NCBI GenBank assembly: GCA_034509755.1
Contig: CM067557.1
Location: 12,624,001-12,688,000 of the forward strand
Direction of reading: 5' to 3'
DNA: 64,000 nucleotides
Source of the DNA: Anisodus tanguticus
Lineage: Eukaryota; Streptophyta; Magnoliopsida; Solanales; Solanaceae
Position 1 is the first letter of the stretch, and every line of letters begins with the position of its first letter. Below the pieces are notes generated by a model that did no database searches, was not told where the DNA came from, and saw nothing but the letters and a program-made list of their open reading frames with translations. The position numbers and the translations under genes are program-made. This document shows positions 55,826 through 64,000 of this stretch, in pieces.

Positions 55826-58800
55826 ATGGTAGCCACATCCCGCGAAACCAATGACCCCCACTCCTCGGAAAATGCTAGCCAAAATCGTAACGATGGTGGC
55901 GGCAAAAAGGGCCACAATCAGAAAAATGGAGGCAAAAACCGCAGCGACCGCAACGGTGGTGATGAAAGTGGCGGCAACCACGACGATGGTGGAGGACGTG
56001 GTGGCAGTGGCCAGCCGGCTGGGCCGCAACACCACTAGTTGCAGCCTTGGGCAAATGCACAGTGGTCGTGGGGCTGGGCCCGTGGGCAGTGGCCCACACC
56101 ATAATTTCCAGCGTACCAGTAGCAAGTTGGGCCAGGCCCAACGGCCCCAGCAGTGCCAGTTGACCCAACAGTTATAGACTGGCCTTGGCAGCATGCTGTC
56201 CTTCTTGGGCCTCGGCCTCACCATGCCTTCGATGCTACGGGCCCATCGATGATTTTGACTTACGTATATCGAGGCAGTGATGCATACACTTGGATTAAAT
56301 CCTCCGGACGCAAATTGGTACATGGACACCGTGGCCACTTCTCATATGACGTCCGCGCCAGGTAATCTCTCGTCATATTTCAATTTGAGCAAAAATCGTG
56401 CCATAATTATAGGTAATAGTAATTCAATTCCAATTCGTGGTTATGGTCATACAAATTTCTGTTGATTGACCCTTTTGGATTTTTTGTGAAGGATTTCACG
56501 ACGGTGATACCTCTAACGAGATGTAACAGTCAGGGAGAGCTTTATCCAATCACCACCACTTCTACTAATCAAGCCACACCGTTAACGTTTGCCGCTCTAG
56601 CACCTTCATTGTGGCATGCGCGTTTGGGTCATCCGGGGGCGTCTGTTCTTTCCTCTCTCCCATTTTGAGCTCTTTGGGCCATCGTTATTATGTGTTATTT
56701 TTTAATGATTATTCTAATTTTTTTGTGGACCTTTCCTTTATCTAAAAAGTCTCTAGTTTTTTCATATTCTTATCGTTAGAGCATTCATCTGTACCCAATT
56801 TGAACGGAAAATTAAAAACATTCAATGAAATAATGGAAGAGAATTTGATAATGGGCAGTTTCGGGAATTTTGTAACGCTAATTGCATATCTTTTTCAGTT
56901 TTCTTGTCCTCGTACGTCCTCACAAAATGGGAAAGCCGAAAGAAAAATTCGTACCATTAATAATATTGTTCGGACTTTACTAGCCCATGCTTCATTACTA
57001 CCTTCTTTTTGGCATCATGCATTACAAATGGCTACATACATTCTTAACATACTCCCTAGCAAAGGCTTAGCATACTAATCTTCACTACAACTTCTTTATC
57101 ATAAAGATCCTTCGTATTTTCATCTTAGGGTGTTTAGATGTTTGTGCTATCCTCTATTCCCGTCCACTATAATTAACAAACTTCAAGCCCGTTCAACTGT
57201 TTGTGTGTTTTTGGGTTATCTAGCTAATTATCGTGGTTACAAATGTTTTGATTTATCCTCTAATAAAATCATAATTAGTCGCCATGTTATTTTTTATGAA
57301 ACCCAATTTTCGTTTGCTAAATTGTGTAATTATGTATCTAATTCTTATAATTTTTGAATGATGGGCTCTCACCGTATGTGGTCCACCATTTAGTACGACC
57401 CCCGTCTCGGGATTTGGATCAGCAAACACCGGTTGTCCCAGTCAGTCCGTCCCGTACCCAATCCCTACCAACAGGCCCACTGCCTGCTACTCTAATTCTG
57501 GTCCGTAACCCAATTTTGCCAACAGGCCCACTGCATGTTGGCCTAAATTTGTCACTTTCGGTTCCAGCGTCTCGGCCAATAGGCCTACTGCCTGCTGGCC
57601 CAATTTTTTAGTCTGTTAGTCCAGTCCTTCGGCCATCAGGCCCACTGCCTACTGGCCAGTCCTGAGATGATCCAATTCCAACCCAGGTCCAGTCCACTTC
57701 TATTCTGAGTCAAGGGCCCATTACTCATAGCCAACGGGGTATTTTTAAACTCAAACGACATTTTAATTTCAATTCTAATGTCACTAAATTACCCTACCAC
57801 GTAACCCAATGTCTGCCCTTCGTGACCCAAATTGGAAAATGGCCATGAATGATGAATGAGTTGGTGCCCCTTCTTCCTAGTGTTAATGTAATTCGTTCTA
57901 TGTGGATTTTTACTCTTAAAGAAAAATCTGATGGTTGTTTTGATAGGCATAAGGCTCGCCTTGTAGATGATGGCAAAACTCAACATGTGGGCGTGGATTG
58001 TGGAGAGACATTTAGTTCAGTGGTCAAACCGGAGACCATTCGCACTATTCTCACTTTCGCTCTATCGAAAGCATGTCACATTCATCAGCTGGATGTGAAA
58101 AATGATTTCTTACATGATGATATCAAGGTAATCATATACATGCATCAACCCTTGGGGTTCAGGGACCCCAATCAACCAAACCATGTTTGTTTGCTGAATA
58201 AGTCCTTGTATCGGCTAAAACAGGCCCCCCGGACTTGATATAAAAGGTTTGCTGATTATGTGTCTACTATTAGGTTTTCTCACAACATGTTTGATCATTA
58301 TCTATACATCTATCGTCGTGGTACTTATCTGACATACATTCTGTTATATGTGGATGATATTATATTGACTGCCTCTTCTGATAAATTGCGGAAGTCGATC
58401 ATATCTCTTATCAGTTCAGAATTTGCTATGAAGGACTTGGTCCCTTGAGTTATTATTTGGGTATAGATGTCACTCGTCATGCAAGTGGTATTTTCCTATC
58501 ACAGAGAAAGTATGCAGTTGAGATTATTGAATGTGCTGGCATGTCATCCTGTAAGTCCTCTCCTACTCCGATTGACACCAAATCGAAGCTGAGTGCTAAT
58601 TCTAGCACACCTTACGAGGATCCCTCCCACTATCACAGTCTTGCAGGGGCTCTTTAGTATCTTACTTTCACGAGGCCCAATATTACTTATGTAGTGCAAC
58701 ATATGTGTTTATTTATGCATGATCCGAGGGACGAGCACATTAATGCTCTCAAACGCATTATGCGTTACATTCAGGGCACTATGGATTATGGTTTGCACTT

Positions 58801-59323
58801 ATATCCATCCTCTGTATCTACTCTCGTTTCATATACAGATGTTGATTGGGGTGGGTGTCAAGATACCATACGTTCGACATCTGGTTATTTTATGTTTCTT
58901 GGTGATAAATTGGTCTCTTGGTCGGCATCTGGTTATTGTATGTTTCTTGGTGATAACTTGGTCTCTTGGTCTGCTAAACGTCAAGCTACTTTATTGCGAT
59001 CCAGTGTGGAGGCCGAGTATCGAGGGGTAGCCAATGTGGTGTCTGAGTCCTGTTGGCTGTGTAATCTCCTATTAAAGCTTCACTTTTCTATTCAGAAAGC
59101 TACCTTGGTCTACTACGATAATGTTAGTGCGGTCTATCTCTCTGGGAATCCGATCCAACATCAGCGCACTAAACATATCGAAATAGATATTCACTTTGTC
59201 TTGCATGTATCTTCACGGTATCAAATTGCTGACATCTTTACTATGAGTCTTCCCTTAGTTGTGTTTGATCATTTTAGGGACAGTCTCAGCGTACGACAAC
59301 TGCCCTCTATGACTGCGGGGGTG
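55826..59323 (+). pseudogene. Copia 3 gag-pol remnant, 5'-truncated
   Basis: Starts within the gag C-terminus (Asn/Gly-rich NRNDGGGKKGHNQKNGGKNR), with no gag N-terminus. Then protease (NWYMDTVATSHMTS, active site degenerate), pre-integrase (SLWHARLGHPGASVLSSL), integrase (TSSQNGKAERKIRTINNIVR, SFWHHALQMATYILNILPS), reverse transcriptase (IHQLDVKNDFLHDDIK, LLYVDDIILTASSDKLR) and RNase H (SYTDVDWGGCQDTI, VEAEYRGVANVVSESCWL). Many stops and frameshifts occur throughout. RNase H holds a 48-bp tandem duplication (58883-58978) and lacks about ten residues near 59205. Same family as copia 2. Confidence 0.88.
58883..58978 (+). repeat. 48-bp tandem duplication in copia 3 RNase H
   Basis: GGTTATTTTATGTTTCTTGG...TCTTGGTCGGCATCT is followed at once by a near-identical copy. 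At protein level SGYFMFLGDKLVSWSA is repeated as SGYCMFLGDNLVSWSA. Confidence 0.88.
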
Positions 59324-59543
59324 TGAAATTAGGTCACGTTTATGGTGTGTATATTTTTTATATTCCTTACCATAATTATTAGAGTTCTTGTACATGTATA
59401 ATTATGGTAGTAGTCTTGTATTAGGAAAATGTAGTAGTCTTATATTAAAAAAAGATATATTTAATTTCAATAATTAGATATTGCATGCATATATATATAT
59501 ACATTTTCATTAATAAAAATAATTAATGGATTATTCTCTTTCA
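59324..59543 (+). repeat. Copia 3 3' LTR (220 bp)
   Basis: Runs TGAAATTAGGTC...TTCTCTTTCA after the purine tract GCGGGGGTG, as in copia 2. Its end (TTCATTAATAAAAATAAT) resembles the copia 2 LTR. No 5' partner was seen. Confidence 0.78.
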
Positions 59544-61096
59544 CATTAACCCGCTATTCAATCAATTGTGAAATTTGATTTAGATTTCATATGAACAGTT
59601 GCAATAACTGGGTCATGGTTTGTTGCGGATAAGATTATAGAATTTAGAATGGGATTTGGATTTGGATTTGGTCCTAACATAAAGGACGATTTGGGCACCA
59701 GTTGATTTTGAAGGTGTCATTTGTACTTTTGTCCTTATTCTGGTTGGTCTTTAATTTTTGTCACTCAAGGCAAACAACTATTTTTGCTGAACGTAAGTTT
59801 ATATTTTTGCATCATAATAATTCACAAGTTATGTTTCGCAGCCTTAAATTTTTTTGCTTCGCTAGGCATAAATTCGATTTTGAAGGGAAAAAATTAAAGA
59901 TCAGCCCAAACTTATGGCCCAATATCCAATGGTGATCTAGTAGGAGAAAAATTCATAAATAGCTATAGTTTATAGCATAATTACAAAATGTAGTTGTCTA
60001 TTTGCAAAACATAGCTACAATTGTTGTATTAGGGGGAGAACTGTATCAGTTGGGTATCAAGTATCAGCTGAAATCGTGCAAAAGAGCATTATCAGCGCTT
60101 ATAGCTAAACTTCTTAATTTTTTTAGCTACATTTAGTAACTCCATATTAAATATTTGTCATATCGCGTAATTCTTTGATCTCAACTTCTTAATTATTTTC
60201 TGTGTAACACATTACTTATTCAATCCTCTTTCTCTCTCGAATCAGTAACCACATCTGTAAGGATCTAAGCCAAATCTGCAAGGTTTGTCTTTCCCAAGTG
60301 ATGCCAAACGAATTTGCTGGAAGATCAACCAATTTCTTGCTACAGGTAGATTCCAACTAAAAATAATTATAAGGAGGCTAATTGTGTAGAATTTTCACTC
60401 GACAACATGAAGTGAGGCAGAACAAAAAACTGTCTTCATTAAGGCTATAATTTCGTTGCCAAGACTTGTATATGCAATTATGCATAGCATGATTCATAAC
60501 CTCCACCACTGCAATATTCTTTAGCGAGCATGGGGCACGAATAAGTACTATTGAAAGATGAGAAATAATAATTTTTTATATCACTTAATTTGTTGCTAAA
60601 GAAATCATTTAAATACGTATTTTGTACTAAAGAACACTTATTAAATGGAGACAATTTTTTAGAATGAAAATTTCGAATTAAATTAGTTTATTTCTTCTAA
60701 ATAATAATATTATTAAATAACAAGTAGGTATATTTTATAAGCAGGATATTTAGAATAATAAGAAGGAAATATCAACTAGTCAACTTTCTAATTTTAGGAT
60801 TCTCATTTTTAGTATAACATATATATAAATAGACAATAACATGAAAATACAATTAAGCAGGGCACAACCAGATGCGGCTCAACGAAATTAATGGCCTAAA
60901 GTCAAATCATAAAAGAGACTTTAAACTTATTTCGTAATATTCATACACTAATGAGATAAGAGGACTTCTCTCTCTCTCTCTCTCTTTTTTACATCTATTG
61001 ATCAATCACACAATTGACAAGTTAAATGTTTTGAACAAAAGAGATAAATATATGCAGAGGAGGAAAAATTAAAGTTGAAGAAAGAGATAAAAGTAC
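59544..61096. other. AT-rich intergenic region, no gene recognised
   Basis: Contains a (TC)n microsatellite at about 60967-60985 and AT-rich sequence. The 77-residue ORF at 59702-59935 has no protein-like features. Confidence 0.45.
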
Positions 61097-61232
61097 TATT
61101 CCCTCCGTTTTCAATTTGTATATGCTTTAGATTGATTGAATACCGGGTTTAAAAAAATAAAGACTTCTGAAATTTGTGACAAAAAATATACATAACTTTT
61201 ATGTAGTACAATATAAATAGAACAGAGGGAGC
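61097..61232. mobile_element. Stowaway-like MITE, about 136 bp
   Basis: The left end is ATTCCCTCCGTTTTCAAT; the inverted right end is TGCTCCCTCTGTTCTATTTA. The small size, AT-rich interior and CTCCCTCCGTT-type ends fit this MITE class. Confidence 0.68.
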
Positions 61233-61489
61233 AATTAATTAGAAAAAAATGAAGTTTATCGTAATTTGCTTATTCGGAAAACTTCAACCAAGTAAGAAAA
61301 AAGAACACAAAGTTTAAAACCTTTTATGAATAATAATTGTATAATCATAATATATTCTATAAAATAGCAGTACTTTATAGAGTAGTGATTTGGGCCTTCA
61401 ATACCTTGGGGCCTAAAGCAGTGGCTTCAATGATTGTACCATTGAGCCGGCTCTGGGCACAACAAGGCTTGTGAAGTTAAAATTCATTA

Positions 61490-61790
61490 TTTTATGAAGG
61501 GAAAAAACTCAAATAGAACTATCGGAAATGATTAATTTATGTCACTGGTCAATAGTTTGACTCATTTATGTCATCGTCGTTATCAAAATGGCTCATCCAT
61601 ACTATTTTTCATTAAAAACAATTTTACAATATCATTTTCATTAACATCGACGGTAATTAAAAATGACATGGATGAGCTATTTTTGTAATGGCAATGACAT
61701 AAATGATCACTCAAACTATTAATGAGTGTCATAAATAAAATATTTCTCATAGTTCGATGGTATATTTGAACTTTTACCCTTTTATGAATG
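61490..61790. mobile_element. Foldback MITE-like element 1, about 300 bp
   Basis: The whole element is an imperfect inverted repeat. The left arm passes CTCAAATAGAACTATCGG, GTCAATAGTTTGACTCATTT and AAATGGCTCATCC; the right arm carries their reverse complements with mismatches (GGATGAGCTATTT, AAATGATCACTCAAACTATT, AGTTCGATGGTATATTTGAA). The 71-residue minus ORF over it is not a gene. Confidence 0.75.
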
Positions 61791-61964
61791 TCAACCAAGT
61801 ATCATAAGTAAATTGTTCGCAGTTGTTCAATCATTTGATAACCATAGTCGCTACAAACTTAATTAGATTGAGCCTTGGGTATGAAAACTTACTAAGTGAT
61901 CACTTTCAAATTCAGAGAAACTTTGAAATTAACAAAAATGGCAATCCTGAGCCACCCATGAAAA

Positions 61965-62455
61965 GATATACATACTTTTAATTCACACACGCATATATAC
62001 TTCCACACCCAGCTACACTTCATTAATATACTCTCTTTTTAAATTCGTCTTTTTTTTCTTAAACAAATTTTATGCCCTTTTCCCAAGATATAATCACGTC
62101 TCAACCACTGTAACTCTCTAAATTATATCATGAAAACACATACAAGACACAATCACGTCCCGACCACTGTAACACTCCAAATTATTTTATAAAAACACAT
62201 ACATACTCTTAATTTCACACTCATATGTATTTTTCTTACCCATCTATACCTTATTAGTGTGCTTTCTTTTAATATCTTTTTTTCTTAAGCAAATTTTATG
62301 TCCTTTTCCTAAGTCACCACCACGTCCCAACCATTGTAACACCCCAAATTCCACTCTTAATTCACACACTCATATACTTTTCATACCCGATTACACCTCA
62401 TTAGTTAATCTCTTTTAACCCATCTTCTTTTCTTAAACAAATTTTATATGTTTTT
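61965..62455. repeat. Three degenerate tandem units of about 170-190 bp
   Basis: Each unit contains CTTAATT(T)CACAC, a CATAT run, ACCCATCTA/ACCCAGCTACAC, CTTAA(A/G)CAAATTTTATG and, in the first two, CACGTC(C/T)(C/T)(A/G)ACCACTGTAAC. Confidence 0.7.
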
Positions 62456-62552
62456 AAAATCTTTTTAAAAGAGTCTTAAAATACGTGAAAATTGTGAATG
62501 ATGTAGAATAAGATTAGATTCATAATCCAATTAATATAAGTTAGTATTATAA

Positions 62553-62804
62553 GGAATTGAAGGTTCAAATATGTCAACGAACTTAACGAAATGGTACACA
62601 TATGCCACTCGTAATAGAGGGTGGGACTGATAAGTAATGAAGGGTTTAGATAATGTCATGTGGAAAATCTGATAGTAGTAAGATGTCGTTAGTGATTAGT
62701 GACATGAATGAACCAAATGTGTCATGGCAATAGCATTTTTATGCTCAACGAGTGGCATGAATAAATTATTTTTATAGTTCGATGACATATTTAAGTTTTT
62801 CCCT
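62553..62804. mobile_element. Foldback MITE-like element 2, related to element 1
   Basis: The arms are GGTTCAAATATGTCAACGAA with ATGCCACTCGT on the left, and ACGAGTGGCAT with TAGTTCGATGACATATTTAA on the right. The outer sequences resemble those of the element at 61490. Confidence 0.65.
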
Positions 62805-64000
62805 ATATAAAACTAGAAGTGAAAAATAAATGTCTACTTGTGTTGTGCTAACCAAGAGGAGGCCTTAAATTTCACCATCTTTAAGACTATTATTGAAGAT
62901 TGAAAATACTTGCCTGAAGTCAACAAGGTTAATATTATTTATAGCCGGAGAGAGGCAAATAAATATGCAAACTTTCTGACTGAATGAATATTACAGACAT
63001 GAAGAAGAGTTGATAGTATGCAAACTTCCTGATTTCTTATGCACAAGTCCTATAAAAATTCATAAAATTAAAACAAAAATTATAAAGAATTACAAAACTA
63101 ATTAACCCGAAATAAATCCAAAAAAGGAAAGTACTTGCAAGTTGCACACCCTCAGTCCAATCGAAACCACACCACCTAGAAAATGTGGGGTTTCTTGGAC
63201 CGACTAGTTAGCATTGGAGTATTTGATACTGTAAACGTGTAAATATAGGAAACAATATATTTTCATATATTGTGTAAATATATTTACACGTTTACAGATA
63301 CTAGTGACGTTAGAAAATTAGAGGGAAATTCAAAATTTAGAGACATTGTAATTGCGAGTTGAGAGTACGAGTTCTAATTATTATAATCTAAACTCTACTT
63401 ATACTTATTTTTTGCACATAAATGTATAATTTGATAGTAATTAATTTGAAACATTGGGTTATATGAGAGCCACGAACCCATGGCTAGATACTTCACTGAA
63501 CTTTAAGTCGATCAAATATTACATGAAGAAATTATACAATACTGCAATATCTAAACTACTAACAGAACAATTGGTGTTGATGTTACTGCTAGTGCCATCA
63601 CTACTAAATTTACACAAGTAAATATAATTTTACTTGTCTCTGAACACGTGCGTTGCACGTGTAATTATTTTAATCAGTGTAAACATCCTTTTTTTTAAAT
63701 GGTATAAGTAAGATTAAAATATGTAACGTAACTAGTAATTGTAAATTTGAGAGGGAATAGTGCAGTTAAATTGGGTAAATAGTTTCAAAAATTTGACAAA
63801 CAAAAAGACATGAGAATACATAATTAAAAAAAGGAATAGGTGAACTGTTCTCATGTTGTTCAAATACAATACAATATAACTTGTTCTAAGGTTATTTGAA
63901 TATGTCATTCCATTTCATTTTGACAAAAATATTGCAGAAATTTATGGAAATAAGGCCAGATAAAGTAACCTGATGGACTTGAGAGTTGTTAAAGAAGTCT
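62805..64000. other. AT-rich intergenic region with one strong hairpin
   Basis: No gene recognised. A hairpin with arms at 63229-63247 and 63279-63297 is the only structure that stands out. Confidence 0.45.
63229..63297. repeat. 69-bp hairpin with 19-bp perfect stem
   Basis: CTGTAAACGTGTAAATATA pairs perfectly with TATATTTACACGTTTACAG, and inside it ACAATATA pairs with TATATTGT around a short loop. Confidence 0.85.

Noticed and set aside
55778..56338. 186-residue minus-strand ORF
   Set aside because: Antisense shadow of the copia 3 gag Gly/Asn-rich region.
61583..61798. 71-residue minus-strand ORF
   Set aside because: Lies entirely in a foldback MITE.

Overview
This window is plant nuclear DNA, most likely from a eudicot of the nightshade family (Solanaceae). 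That reading rests on spliced IQD and NAC genes, a nuclear tRNA-Val and dense nested copia, Tekay-type gypsy, LARD-like, TRIM, hAT, CACTA and MITE elements. The family assignment is inference from the look of the repeats and proteins; no database was searched. The sequence is AT-rich, and only one protein gene, the IQD gene, looks intact.

Layout. 242-3354 (minus): a five-exon IQ67-domain (IQD) calmodulin-binding protein gene with clean splice sites. 4734-9127: a 4.4-kb hAT transposon with an 8-bp target duplication, GGATCC-rich subterminal arrays and a four-exon transposase carrying two frameshifts. 9128-11766: intergenic. 11767-30590: a degenerate copia element (copia 1) split by a 13.1-kb insertion at 15479-28590. 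The insertion is a gene-less, LARD-like LTR element in minus orientation, arranged LTR / internal / LTR / truncated internal / truncated LTR and bounded by the 5-bp duplication GATGG. 30591-43676: a pseudogene of signal peptidase complex subunit 2 (SPC25/SPCS2), broken first by a second copia (copia 2, 30736-43218, duplication GATTG) and then by a 278-bp TRIM element (duplication GTGAT). Copia 2 is itself split by a Tekay-like chromovirus (32608-40143, duplication AGCTC).

45870-48961 is a CACTA element with eleven copies of a 20-bp palindrome at one end. 49467-49539 (minus) is a tRNA-Val(UAC). 50055-54120 (minus) is the last exon of a NAC transcription factor gene, split by a second hAT transposon (50430-53929, 8-bp duplication). 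Its upstream NAC-domain exons are not in the window. 54571-59543 holds an LTR-like segment and a 5'-truncated copia (copia 3) related to copia 2. The rest, to 64000, is intergenic DNA with foldback MITEs, a Stowaway-like element, local tandem repeats and a strong hairpin.

The window is best read as a record of layered insertions into two broken host gene copies (SPC25 and NAC) beside one intact gene. The order of insertion can be read from the target duplications. I did not find a convincing new protein system. The most unusual structures are the coding-free triple-LTR array, the hAT insertion in the NAC exon, and the multiply nested SPC25 pseudogene.
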